A stretch of 64,000 nt of DNA, from positions 74,623,543-74,687,542 of the forward strand of contig CM059193.1 in the NCBI GenBank assembly GCA_030323885.1, read 5' to 3'. Both the position numbers and the translations under genes were made by a program. Shown piece after piece: positions 1 through 9,983 of the stretch. This DNA comes from Branchipolynoe longqiensis. Taxonomy: Eukaryota > Annelida > Polychaeta > Phyllodocida > Polynoidae. Every line of letters begins with the position of its first letter. Position 1 is the stretch's first letter. The notes below the pieces were generated by a model. It ran no database searches, was not told the DNA's origin, and saw only the letters and a list, made by a program, of their open reading frames with translations.

Positions 1-658
1 ACACAACTTTATTTCTATGACAGGCAGGGTAACCGGCTGACTAGTGCAGCTCTACTCAATGCAACTATGTATGGCTGCTAACTAGGTCTGACATGAAAAT
101 CAAGTTATGTACGAATAATTAGTAATAGTTTACATGACAAATCAGAATACATTTAAATCATAATCACAGGACATTTCAATCATCATCACCATACCATTTC
201 TCATCATCAGTCATCAATCAATCACTGATCATCAACAATCAATCATCAAATCTACATCATTCAAAACAATCATAGCTGTTCAATAATATCAGTTTAATTT
301 TTTTAACAGGTCATTATTTGTTGTTTTTTAGTTTGTTTAATTTTTTTTGCTCGGGTTTATTTTTAAAGAACGAATAAAGTGCATCGGTTGTACGTGGGTG
401 GGTTATGAAGATGTGTTGCTGCTTCAGTGGGTCATGTTCAAGTGCCTATTTGGAGGGTCGCTCGGGCGAGGCTGGGGTTTGAGGTTAGATTTGATTGGTC
501 GAGGGGGTTTGAGGGTTGGCCACTGGGGCGGCTTGTTGGTGTGAGTTGCAGAGGGGAGGGGCTGCGTACCTGTTCTCTGCACCCCCAGCAATGACAGCAA
601 ATGAGCGCCACCCGCTCATTTAACCCTACATTTAACCTCTCACTTTGATTGCATATAC
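1..658. other. AT-rich non-coding stretch, no gene
   Basis: I see no gene. Positions 180-250 hold short cat/atc-rich sequence. Positions 585-622 match, inverted, the sequence at 31136-31162 (shared gctcattt and tcattgc blocks), so this end carries a fragment of a dispersed repeat also seen in the insert at 31.1 kb. Confidence 0.5.
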
Positions 659-659
659 A

Positions 660-1472
660 TATGGGTCACTCTCCTGAAAACTGGTCAGCATGAGATGGGA
701 TTTTAAAACATCAATAAAAACCTTCCTACTTATTTTTTTCCTTATGCTTTTCATATTCATGTTCAGATTTGATGAAAGAAATAAGGGAAATAAAATAAAA
801 CTGTGTGCAACTTTGGTATTTTTAGTTATGAACTGTTTTTGTACCAAAAAAACCCATTTTACAGTGGGCCATTTGTAACATGACATATGGGACGTTTTTG
901 AATCCTTATTAACATCTTGTATTGCATTGATATATCAAACAAAACAGTTCCCAAATCAAAGAGGAAGTATTTATTAACATGAATGCATGCCTAAATTAAA
1001 AAAAAAAAAGATTTAATGTCTTCAGAACTATCATTACAAATTTCCGTCACACGTGTAACCGTGGTGTCTGGATGCCACACAAATATTGTACACTAATTAT
1101 TCAGTGAATAGAGCATGGCTGGGAATTACTTTTTTGTTTATCAATATAAGCACTATATATTTCTGTATATTATGGCATGATTAATATGCTTCTAAGTATG
1201 ATATTATTTAATTCTGATTACATATTTATTAAGCAGACTGTGTGGTGTCCTAAACATGTGTTACATGTGTGACACACATGTTATACTGCCATAAGAGATA
1301 TCTTATTCATGGACTACACCTTTATTTTTTATCTCATCAATTTATATTTTATATAGATGTAAAGGGGAGATTTCCAGCTTTCATTTGCAACCAAAAAATG
1401 TAAAAAATTCAAATATTAAATTTTGACTCTCCATATGACACTTCTGGCCAGTTTTCAGGAGAGTGACCCATA
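660..1472. mobile_element. TIR element, 813 bp, non-autonomous DNA transposon-like
   Basis: The two ends are inverted copies of each other over 29 bp (660-688 and 1444-1472, starting TATGGGTCACTCTCCTGAAA) with one mismatch. The interior is AT-rich and has no open frame beyond about 85 codons, with no transposase motif. It is therefore read as a deletion derivative or large MITE. The superfamily is unassigned because the target duplication is not clear. Confidence 0.75.
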
Positions 1473-1496
1473 TAGGTGATGTTTAATTAATTATGT

Positions 1497-1969
1497 ATGC
1501 AGGTATTGCAATACCTCAGGGAGGTTGATACCCCTGTCCTGCAGAGTTTTAACCCACTGCCTTGTGGTACAGGTTCTTGACAGAACCGAAGGCTAAGGGA
1601 GCAAACCATGAACAGAAAACCATATCACTATGGCAGCATCAAGGGCGGTTGATGTATGGAACTCCCAACATCTTCCGACCAGTCACTGCAGGGAGAAATA
1701 GTTTTGCGCCTGTCTGGACATGTTCTTGCCAGTGTGAAACTTCTATTTGCTCCCGAAAGAGTGCTGCTGGTAACTTGAAAAAGCGAGCAGCACTTCAACA
1801 CTTTTACAGGCAGCTTTCAGGAAATGATCAAGAGAAACCTGAAGCTGTGAGACTTTAAGATCGAATCATGGACATCACTCTCACAGCAGAGAGCTAAATG
1901 GAGAGTGGCAGTCAAGTAATGAAAGCAGTCTTTGTCGCATCGCAACCGACAGCATGATGATGATGATGA
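1497..1969 (+). mobile_element. LINE-derived retroelement with (GAT)n tail, copy 1
   Basis: This copy shares its left end (gcaggtattg) and right end (cgaccgacagcatgatgatg) with copies at 41401-41785 and 44590-45131. The 3' part (about 1850-1915) corresponds to the codons that in the 44.6-kb and 58.9-kb copies encode the end of a reverse transcriptase (W..L.QQRAKWRAAVK). A short GAT microsatellite forms the tail, as in several non-LTR clades. The middle is shortened relative to the 44.6-kb copy, so no functional protein remains. Confidence 0.7.
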
Positions 1970-2095
1970 ATTAATTATGTGAATACACATAGTGAATGGT
2001 TATCTCCTCCAATTTTGTACTCAACTATCAAGTCTGACTGACTCTGCATGTGGACGCATACTGGTGGCGCCCTCCTTGACCCGCTACCTCACTAC

Positions 2096-2444
2096 TTAAA
2101 GTTGCATAGTCCAATGGTTTTCGAGTTTCTCTCATTTTCTGAGATAAACATATTAGGTTGTTCATTATAATCTACCTTACTTTAGTTTGAAGTAACTTTT
2201 ATTTTAAATCGCATACTTGTGAGATATTTGAAACGGAAACCTGGTAAATTAATTTTGGCAAGCTTGCCAAAACTCTATCACCATAGGCTTCTGCAGTAAC
2301 ATGTTCTATTAATTGACTCTGTAGTCCCTTGCCGGTAAATGTTTGCTAAGTGCACCAGTATCTAAGGTAGATATGTAGAATCAAATCTAGATAATTGTTT
2401 TGGTTTAGAAAATTTGATGTTTTCATCGGACTATGCAGCTTTAC
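2096..2444. mobile_element. MITE-T copy 1 (TTAA-flanked)
   Basis: TTAA at 2096-2099 is followed by AGTTGCATAGTCC. The right end is GGACTATGCAGCT, followed by TTAC at 2441-2444 (one change from TTAA). The ends are inverted repeats of about 17 bp. A TTAA target is characteristic of the piggyBac superfamily, which is the inferred source of mobilisation. There is no coding capacity. Confidence 0.85.
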
Positions 2445-2455
2445 TCATACTGCTC

Positions 2456-2870
2456 CCAGTCTCTCAGGACACCGATAGGATACCGTCGGTGTCCCCGATA
2501 AGAGACAATCAGGGTTTCTGATAGACGACAGTCGGGGTCTCCGATAGAAGACCGTCGTCTCCGATAGCGGACTATCGTGTCCGATTGCAGACTGTCGGGG
2601 TCTCCGATAGCCGATAGTCAGGGGGGGCTCCGATAGCAGACCATCTGGATCTCCATTCGTCGGCAATTTGTGTTTCCGATAGCCGACAGTCGGGGTCTCC
2701 TATAGTCGGCAATTTGGGTCTCCGATACCCGACGGTCGGGGTCTGCAATAGTCCGCAATCTGGGTTTCTGATAACCGACAGTTGGGTTCTCCAATTGTTG
2801 GCAATCTGGATCTTCGATAGCCGACAGTCGGGATCTCCGATAGCCGACAGTCGGGATCTCTGAATTCTTG
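2456..2870. repeat. Minisatellite of about 23 bp with internal palindromes
   Basis: Degenerate tandem units of the form tccgatagccgacagtcggg run through this stretch. The last two units (about 2817-2866) are nearly identical with a 23-bp period. Each unit contains CCGACAGTCGG, an odd palindrome, so a single strand could form serial short hairpins. Unit divergence rises toward the left. Confidence 0.8.
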
Positions 2871-2971
2871 AACTTTCGGATTTTAGGATAGGTCTTAGGT
2901 ATATATATTCATTCGTAAGCTGCTTGACAAACAAAGTCTAATGCACTGAATCGATTAATACTCCAGCTGAA

Positions 2972-4021
2972 TGCGGTGGCCGAATGGGTAAGAACATCGG
3001 ATTCCTGTGGGGAAGGTCTGGGCCCATATGTATGAGCCCGGGTTAGCGGTCGTAATCCTGCGTCGTGCGGATTTCCCGGGTTAGCGGCGAAAACTGAGTA
3101 TGTATGTGCCGGGGTTAAACTAACGCGGCGAGCGTAAAGTCGCCTGCACTAACCCCATGCAAAAGGAGGGTTAAAGGTGGGGTTAGGCGCAGATTATGGC
3201 CAAATCTATTCAATGCGATCATATTTAACAAGGTTACATAGTCAAATAGTGAAATCTTATTAAATTAACCCTAAAATTGAAGCGAGATTAACGCTGCCGC
3301 CGCAACGGCGGTGATATTAATATTTTCGAATCAACAAATGTAAAGTAAACAAATCGCCGCCACCGCAGCGACGTCGATATCCATACTGTCTAATGTAAAA
3401 TAAAAATGGTCGCCCCCATCGCCGCCGAATCAGGGCAATATATTAGGCCCAAATCTATTGAATGCTGTCATATTTAACAGAATTACATACGCAATAAGTC
3501 AAATTTATTCAAATTAACCATAAAATCGAACCGTTATTAATGCTGCCGCCGCATTGGCGGCGTTATTCATATTGTCGAATCGACGAATGTAAACAGGCAC
3601 ACAGGCGTTCCCCAAATCTATAAATAACTGAAACGTTAGCTAACCCGGGCGTGCTTTGGACACATACATCCCCCTGACACATTTGGAACCCTGGGGTTAG
3701 ATAACCCGGGACCCGCCTTTAACCCTGGTATGGTTAAAAATTGGCTCATACATATGGGCCCAGGCCTCTGAAACCCAACCGAGGCAAACTAGTGACGCTA
3801 CCTAGCCTGGCGCTCCGCATTAATAGGATAGGGCAAGGACTGGTTAGCTGTGTATCAGGATAAGGTGACTGCGTGGGGTATTGGATCGCGGTGCCAGCAT
3901 CCTGGTTTCCCAGTTGGGCAGCACTATTAAGTTGCCATGGTTGCACACTGTCATTCATATTACTGTAACCATCCTGATATTACCTTAGATGTTGTCAGTA
4001 TGTACAACCCCAAGAAACAAA
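2972..4021 (+). mobile_element. SINE-A copy split by foldback element FB1
   Basis: The tRNA-like head (ggtggccgaatgggtaag) lies at 2972-3017. The body resumes at about 3764 (cctagcctggcgct, gatagggcaaggactggtta) and runs to about 4021. A 746-bp inverted-repeat element occupies the gap, so the SINE is older than FB1. The B box is missing or degraded at the break. Confidence 0.8.
3018..3763. mobile_element. Foldback element FB1, TIRs of at least 21 bp
   Basis: The outer ends are perfect inverted repeats (3018-3038 and 3743-3763, CTGGGCCCATATGTATGAGC). The interior holds two direct copies of an about 200-bp module (3198-3410 and 3443-3600) with atatttaaca, attaaccataaaatcga-type and gccgccgc blocks. 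The same module occurs in FB2 (26332-28600) and FB3 (59416-60111). No coding capacity was seen. Confidence 0.8.
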
Positions 4022-4063
4022 CGATGGATCCTCTAATAGGAATATTTCTTTTCAAGAAGCGGA

Positions 4064-4106
4064 CATATATATATATATATATATCCTATGTGTATATGTC
4101 TAAATT

Positions 4107-4145
<39 letters not shown>
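4064..4145. repeat. (TA)n microsatellite, two tracts
   Basis: TA tracts lie at 4064-4084 and 4110-4145, separated by a short unique spacer, immediately before the SINE-B array. Confidence 0.9.
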
Positions 4146-4146
<1 letters not shown>

Positions 4147-4955
4147 ATGGGGATGATGAAAATGGGAAATACTGTGCCTAGAGCGGGACTCGAACCCACA
4201 TCTCTTTGCATTCCGGGCCAGTGTGCTAACCATTACACCACCTAGGCTCCCTGATATCAATACACTCCCCACGCCTACCTGTCTATGTGGTTACTTGCCT
4301 GAGAGGTCAGTGCAGACCACTACACTCGTCCCCCTGGAATTGTAAGTCTTGTAATGCTTACAATTACATACATACAGGCAATGCACTAACACACACATAC
4401 ACAGGGTAGGTTCAACAACCATACAGCGCAAAGCTTGTACAGGATCCTGATCACGGCAACCAGTGTCATGGGGGTGATGAAAATGGGAAATACTGCGCCT
4501 AGAGCGGGACTCGAACCCACATCTCTTTGCATTCCGGGCCAGTGTGCTAACCATTACACCACCTAGGCTCCCTGATATCAATACACTCCCCACGCCTACC
4601 TGTCTATGCGGTTACTTGCCTGAGAGGTCAGTGCAGACCACTACACTCGTCCCCCTGGAATTGTAAGTCTTGTAATGCTTACAATTACATACATACAGGC
4701 AATGCACTAACACACACATACACAGGGTAGGTTCAACAACCATACAGCGCAAAGCTTGTACAGGATCCTGATCACGGCAACCAGTGTCATGGGGGATGAT
4801 GAAAATGGGAAATACTGTGCCTAGAGCGGGACTCGAACCCACATCTCTTTGCATTCCGGGCCAGTGTGCTAACCATTACACCACCTAGGCTCCCTGATAT
4901 CAATACACTCCCCACGCCTACCTGTCTATGTGGTTACTTGCCTGAGAGGTCAGTA
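4147..4955 (-). repeat. SINE-B tandem array, 2.5 units of about 322 bp
   Basis: Three nearly identical tRNA-like segments lie at 4176-4250, 4497-4571 and 4819-4893, spaced 321 and 322 bp apart. Read on the minus strand each is 75 nt. It can form a 7-bp acceptor stem (GCCTAGG with TCTAGGC), a 4-bp D stem and a 5-bp T stem around GGTTCGAGTCC, while the anticodon stem is broken. A box TGGTGTAATGG and B box GGTTCGAGTCC suit RNA polymerase III. The tandem arrangement and near-identity indicate recent local amplification, not independent insertion. Other copies: 48950-49155, 50040-50215, 53170-53345, 53485-53660. Confidence 0.8.
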
Positions 4956-4965
4956 CAGACCACTA

Positions 4966-5055
4966 CATATATATATATATTTACATAAATTTAGACATAT
5001 ATATACATAAATATTATGCATATATGTATATATATATATATGCATAATATTTTGC
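4966..5055. repeat. TA-rich palindromic tract
   Basis: (TA)n flanks an imperfect palindrome with atattatgcatatatg and catatatgcataatatt. It would extrude easily as a cruciform. Confidence 0.65.
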
Positions 5056-5165
5056 GAATATAAAGGCACGGAAGGGAATTAATTGATTATTGTTATATTG
5101 TACCGAATATTCTGTGTTCCGCCTCCTGTGCTCCCATTTGACTGGTGGCGCCACTATCGGCGCGT
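5056..5165. repeat. Dispersed repeat fragment shared with 62.6 kb
   Basis: The stretch with ggaagggaatta and later ctggtggcgccac recurs at about 62600-62735 in the same order. Two copies in the window show it is a repeat. The class is unknown. Confidence 0.5.
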
Positions 5166-5349
5166 CCCGTCCATAGCGGACGCGCCAATCCTTACTCGCA
5201 CAACAGGAATATGTATGCATGTATATATATATATATTTATACATATTTCCAGTATTAAGTAGCCTCACTAAAGTGAGCCCAGGGCTACAACAAATCAATT
5301 GCACCAAAGAAATGACACCACCCCCAAGAAGTTTGTTCCTTTCCTCTTG

Positions 5350-5510
5350 AAAATAGGCATCGACGGGACCTTTTCAACAGAGCATGCGCAATGAGCTGCT
5401 ACCGGCACCATTAGTTCTTGTAACTGCCGTCAGGGAGGGCGTGTTGGCGGTTGCAATCGTCGATAAGACCTTTTTCACAGAGCAGGCGGCACAGTGAGCT
5501 GTTATCCAAT
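5350..5510. repeat. Diverged direct repeat of about 110 bp
   Basis: Blocks cgacgggaccttttcaacag...gagctgctacc and cgataagacctttttcacag...gagctgttatcc are successive diverged copies. The class is unknown. Confidence 0.5.
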
Positions 5511-5552
5511 AAAATGTGTAAAACAAATTATTTTCCCACGCCGCCCAAAGCC

Positions 5553-5900
5553 GGTGTTGTGGTTTAAATTCTCAGTGGGTTTAGAGTCTATGCTTGGGGT
5601 TCTGCGTATGCATCAAAATCGAACAGCATCTCAGCGTATTCGATTAATCAAGTTGAGTGACCTGACAGACTTTTTGACGCACAAATGTGACGTCATCGCT
5701 CCTAGCCAACCCCATCCAAGAGGTGGGTGAAGCTTTTTGCACATGGCACATGTTTTTGTCAACTCCACTCATGGTGTTCTATTTGAATTTTTAGGAACTC
5801 GGGTGACCCGAGTCACCCGGGTTGTGAGAATCGAATACGCGCATGCGCAGAACCCGGAGCATAGATTCTAAACCCACTGAGAATCTAAACCGTGACACCT
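5553..5900. mobile_element. TIR element with about 50-bp arms and a central palindrome cluster
   Basis: The left arm (from 5553, ggtttaaattctcagtgggt) and right arm (to 5900) are inverted copies over about 50 bp with a few mismatches. The interior includes interlocking palindromes around 5797-5822 (CTCGGGTGACCCGAG). The interior recurs at 51630-52075, where I do not find the matching arms. No coding capacity. Confidence 0.75.
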
Positions 5901-5975
5901 GCCCGTCGGCCTCCTGGGCTTGATAAGTGGATGGCTAAAGGTGCATGGGGAGGACTGGAGGAGGTGCAATTCATA

Positions 5976-6616
5976 TTGGTTGGTTGATTGTTGGAGTTTT
6001 ACGTCCTGGCAACATCTGTGGTCATATCAGGATGGATACCGACCTGTGACGGTGCACACTCATGGGGACTTTATAGTGCTGTCCCAAAGAGAGACCAGGT
6101 TGCCAGCACCATGACCTACTATCCCACTCAGTGGTGTTCTCTGTGTCGGAGTGGTTAGAGTGTCTGCCTTTTTTCTAGGTCGGACTCCTAATCTGAAGGT
6201 CAGTGGTTCAATTCCCCATGTCCCCGCCTCTGCAAATTTGGATTTCCACCACTGTGTGTAACTTACAGCATCATCAAAGGCCAGTTGCTCTCCTACCATG
6301 ACTATGTGGTGTGGGAGGTTACAAATCTCTTGGGCTGGTAAAAGTGTAGGCTCAAGCTTTCTATCGACAAACTGACTAATGGTGAAAACAAGTCTATTCA
6401 GACTTATCCATACCAGGCAGTATAAATCTTCAAGAACAAACAAATTATCCTGATACAGATCTAACCAGTCCTTGCCCTATCATCTTAATGCCGAGCGCCA
6501 AGCTTGAAAGCGACAAGTATCAATATTGTAAGTCATTGGTTTGACGCGACCAGGAATTGAACTCCCAATCTCTCGCACAGGAGGTTTGCGCTCTATTGGT
6601 TCAGTCACGGCGTCCT
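5976..6616 (-). mobile_element. SINE-A copy interrupted by SINE-C
   Basis: Minus-strand SINE-A: tail and body at 5976-6133 (tggagttttacgtcctggca, ggtcatatcaggatgg), then the rest of the body and head at about 6445-6616, ending in the broken tRNA-like head. The 311-bp gap is a complete SINE-C, so SINE-C inserted later. Confidence 0.8.
6136..6444 (+). mobile_element. SINE-C copy 1, tail type 1
   Basis: The tRNA-like head begins gttctctgtgtcggagtgg and has a B box ggttcaattcc. The body includes acagcatcatcaaaggcc. The 3' end is cagtataaatcttcaagaac, the tail type shared with 47642-47946 and different from the copies at 57 kb. Confidence 0.8.
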
Positions 6617-7412
6617 GCAGAAGTAGACTGACAGGGAGGGTCTAGGCTTGGCAGCCTCTGGGAACCGCCTGTTGAGTGTAGGTAACCACTCTAAACCAGC
6701 TACTTGCTCTGTGTGTGATGCTTTCCCTGCACACCAGCCTACCTTACCGCGCCACATTCATCATGCCCCTTCGAGTATACACTAAAGCAATAAGGCGCCG
6801 AGTAGGAGCTCTCCTATGTGGAGGTAGGATGTGAGTCGGTATTTCCCTGCAGCATTCCCAATAAAACAATTAGGTCTGAATAAGGAGCTCTCCTGTGTTG
6901 AAGTAGGATGTGAGTCTGGAACTCTCCACAGTGTTCGCATTAAAACAATTAGGTCTGAAAAAGGAGCTCTCCTGTGTAGAGGTAGGATGTGAGTCTGCAG
7001 TTCTCCACAGTGTTCACATTAAAACAATTAGGTCTGAAAAAGGAGCTCTCCTGTGTTGAGGGAGGATGTGGCTCTGGAGCTCTCCACAGTGTTCGCATTA
7101 AAACAATTAAGTCTGATGGATGAACTCTCATGTATAAGGTAGGGAGATGTAGGTTTGTAGTTATCTCCACTGTTACAGCAATTTAGCCTTAACGAGGAGC
7201 TCTCAAGCTTGTTGGTTTGGATGTGGTATGTACCTTTATGCAGTGTTCACATTAAGACAATTACGTCTGAAGGAGGAAGTCTCCTATGTGGAGGTTAGTA
7301 TGTGGCATGTACTTGTATGCAGTGCTCACAGTAAAACATTTACACCTGCTGATGGAGGAACTCTCCTGTTTGGAGGTTAGGATGTGGTATGTACTTGTAT
7401 GCAGCGTTCACA

Positions 7413-7767
7413 TTAAAGTTGCATAGTCCGATGGTTTTGAATTACTGTATTTTTTCTGGGATAAATATATTAGATCGATCACTAGTATCTACTTTGCATT
7501 AGTTCAAAGTTAGTTTTATTTTAAATGGTAAACTTTTGAGATATTTTGGGTGCAAACATGGAAAATTAGGTTTGGTAAGCTTGCCAAAACTATGACACCA
7601 TAGACTTCTGCAGTAACAGGTTCTGTTAAATTGACTCAGTATTGCCTTCTATGCAGAAAGAAATGCTTAATAAGTGCATCAGTATCTAAGTTAGATATGT
7701 CAAATCAAATCTAAATAATTGGTTTGGTTTTGAAAATTTGATATTTCATCGGACTATGCAGCTTTAA
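7413..7767. mobile_element. MITE-T copy 2 in the 79-bp satellite
   Basis: TTAA at 7413-7416 and at 7764-7767 flank a 347-bp element with inverted ends AGTTGCATAGTCCGATG and CATCGGACTATGCAGCT. The neighbouring satellite unit near 7246-7260 has the uninterrupted target (ttcacattaagacaatta), so the TTAA duplication is read directly. This is the best-preserved copy. Confidence 0.95.
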
Positions 7768-7802
7768 GACAATTAGGTCTGAAGGAGGAGCTCTCCTGTG
7801 TG

Positions 7803-7868
7803 TCAAGTCAAGTAATGAAAACAGTCTTTGTCGCATCGCGACCGACAGCATGATGATGATGATGATGA
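7803..7868 (+). mobile_element. LINE-derived element, 3'-end-only copy
   Basis: This is only the last about 50 bp of the family (aagtaatgaaaacagtcttt through the GAT tail), inserted in the 79-bp satellite. Extreme 5' truncation is typical of target-primed reverse transcription. Confidence 0.85.
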
Positions 7869-7945
7869 GTGTTCTTCACAGCATTCATATTCAAACAATG
7901 AGTCTGAAGGAGCTCTCTACTGTGGAGGTAGAATGTGAGCCCGTA

Positions 7946-8200
7946 ATTCACTCCACTGTTGAGACTAAGATAATAGACGGGATCACGGTTCCGAGTGCGC
8001 ATGCGCTGAAAACGGCATTGGGAGCCATTGAGTTCACCGATACGTGTAGGGCAAAACTTCCATTTTATTCCAAATTAATAGAAATACATAACAAGTTGGC
8101 ACAAACATGGACAGAAGGATGCAATGTAATAATATAATGAATATGTTTAAGATGTAACTCTCCATAATTAAGCATGTTGAGCTAAGAAACATACAATTTC
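7946..8200. repeat. Fragment related to the insert at 14.4 kb
   Basis: Sequence around 8020-8100 (gagccattgag, attttattccaaattaatag) matches parts of 14480-14560 and 14690-14730. This is a dispersed repeat of unknown class. The rest is unassigned. Confidence 0.5.
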
Positions 8201-8519
8201 AGTCACTTTACAGGCTAATCTTTGCATCACTCCTTGTGCACGTCCAGGTACCCGGCTGTCTGGGTTAACTGACACACCACCACCTGACCGCCTACACACT
8301 GGGCGCTTCCGGTGACTAAGGCGATGGGGGCGGGGGAGGCGGGGATGAGGGGGTGGGGAAAGATACAGTTACATGTATACATACATGCTGCAACATGAAC
8401 TAACTCACCTGAATGCATTGTACGCAGGTAGGCCAAACAGTCCCGGAAGTCTTCCTCTGACCCCGTCTTGTATTCTTCCTAGCAAAATTTGAGGTATAAT
8501 CAGGACTCGGAGCAGAATA
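8201..8519. other. No feature recognised
   Basis: Mixed sequence with a short G-rich patch at 8318-8358. No gene, RNA or repeat boundary was seen. Confidence 0.4.
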
Positions 8520-8868
8520 CCAGATGGGATGGCCGAATGAGTTGAGCATCCGTCTCCTGTTGTGGTAGATCGTGAGGATCCAAACTCATGGGTTTGAACT
8601 ATAGTCGAGTCAAACCAATGACTTACAAATTTATACTTGTTGGTTCCTAGCCAGGTGCTTGGCATTGTTAGCATAGGGCAAGGACTGGTTGGCTCAGTGT
8701 CAGGATAATGTGACTGAGTGGGAGATCAGGTCATGGTGCTGGCAGCCTCATCTCACAGTAGGGCAGCACTATAAAGGCACCATGAGTGCGCACTGTCACA
8801 AGTCAGTACCTGTCGTGATATGACCTTAGATGTTTCCAGGAGGTAAAACTCCAACAACCAATCAGGCA
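8520..8868 (+). mobile_element. SINE-A copy, Leu-like head
   Basis: The head is gggatggccgaatgagttga with B-box region ggtttgaact, then the standard body (gcaaggactggttggctcag, cagcactataaag, gatatgaccttagatg) and a short ccaacaacc tail. Near full length, with moderate divergence. Confidence 0.9.
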
Positions 8869-8884
8869 TCTGAGGTATTATCAG

Positions 8885-9083
8885 GCCCCCGACCCGACGT
8901 GTATGACAGTGCGCCCTGACGGCGACTTTATAGTGCTGCCTTCACCACCAGCACCGTGCCGATACCCGACTCTCCCACGTTATCGTGAGGCTAACCTGAC
9001 CGGTCGTTGCACTATCAAAGCATGACCGTAGATGTTACTAGGATCTAAAACAACAAAGACAACAAATAAACCAACAACAACAC
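8885..9083. mobile_element. Rearranged SINE-A fragments
   Basis: 8885-8990 resembles the minus-strand body (ggcgactttatagtgctgcc). 9005-9083 resembles the plus-strand 3' end (gatgttactaggatctaaaac). The two orientations indicate breakage or overlapping insertions. Confidence 0.55.
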
Positions 9084-9168
9084 TTTTGTAGCAGTACATC
9101 TCGGACGTGAGAGCTGTGACTAATTCGGTTGTGCTTACATCTCTGTCAGTCATCACGCATTCCTCACA

Positions 9169-9480
9169 CCGGGCGCGGTAGCCTAACCGGCACAGTGCGT
9201 GGAAGGTCGGGAGTTCGGTTCCTGGTCGAATCAAACCAATCACTTTAAAATTGATACTTGCCGCAGCCTAGCCTGGCGCTCAACATTAATAGGATAGGGC
9301 AAGGACTGGTAACCTCAGTGTCACGATAATGTGACTGAATAGGATATTGGGTCATGGTGCCGGCACCCCTGATTTCCCAGTGGAGCAGCATTATAAAGTC
9401 GCCATGAGCGTGCACTGTCACAAGTCGGTAGCGGTCCTGATATGACCTTGGATGTTGCTAGGATGTCAAACACCAACGCA
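9169..9480 (+). mobile_element. SINE-A copy, alternative head (type 2)
   Basis: The head is ccgggcgcggtagcctaacc with ggagttcggttcctggtcga. It differs from the ggatggccgaatgag head of other copies, yet the body from tcaaaccaat onward is the same. Confidence 0.9.
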
Positions 9481-9602
9481 CAAAACCAATTCCCCAGTGC
9501 GCCAAATAGCTGACACCTTGTACACAGTCTGGGCCAACGATTGGATCACCAGATGACACTTTTGGCGAAGACCGGGAAGACATCAGTGAGGCAGCCTTAA
9601 GC

Positions 9603-9887
9603 CCAGTCACACCTACCCAGATGAGCCCCTGATTTTTAGCCGGACCACCCCCAGACCAGTCGCCCGGACTGTCCCGGACAGACCCGGATAAAATCGCTTT
9701 TTTGGTCATTTTTGTCCTCACATTCACACCTACACGGTCTACCCCCCCGGTCTAGCCCCCGGTCTAGCCCCCTGGTCTAGCCCCCGGTCTAGCCCCCGGT
9801 CTAGCCGTACCACCCCCGGACTACCCGGCGTACCCACGGAGTAGTCATGGATCAGTCCCGGCCCCTGATCCAAGTAGGTGTGACTGG
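9603..9887. mobile_element. TIR element, CCAGTCACACCTAC ends
   Basis: The ends are inverted repeats: CCAGTCACACCTAC at 9603-9616 and GTAGGTGTGACTGG at 9874-9887. The interior includes several tandem copies of cccccggtctag (9739-9804). There is no coding capacity. The terminal motif resembles the elements at 24237-24764 and 26702-28228. Confidence 0.7.
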
Positions 9888-9983
9888 TGCTTTAGTGAGC
9901 CAAAACCTCTGTAGGTGGCGCCATTGCCGAATTAATCTGCACTTGTTTGTAGTGCAAGATGTTGGTACGCAGATAAAGCTTCG

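Larger units (their letters stand above)
6800..7945. repeat. 79-bp satellite array, invaded twice
   Basis: Units of the type ggagctctcctgtg...acattaaaacaattaggtctg recur with a 79-bp period (unit marks near 6805, 6884, 6963, 7042, 7121), then diverge through about 7400. MITE-T lies at 7417-7763 and a LINE tail at 7803-7868. The array resumes at 7869. On the minus strand a unit reads NCFNVNTVENCRLTSYLYTG, faintly like a C2H2 zinc-finger linker, but 79 is not a multiple of three. Confidence 0.85.

Noticed and set aside
2456..2870. Regular short repeats that look like a CRISPR array
   Set aside because: Units are contiguous without unique spacers, degenerate, and in a eukaryotic context. It is a minisatellite.
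4176..4250. 75-nt tRNA gene candidate
   Set aside because: Acceptor, D and T stems pair but the anticodon stem does not. The sequence is part of a repeated 322-bp unit, so it is a SINE head, not a functional tRNA.
5060..5300. Possible cruciform-based replication origin at the TA-rich palindrome
   Set aside because: AT-rich palindromes are common at TA microsatellites, and nothing else supports an origin.
7845..7870. His- or Met-run coding start from the GAT/CAT tract
   Set aside because: This is the microsatellite tail of the LINE-derived element, present in all its copies.
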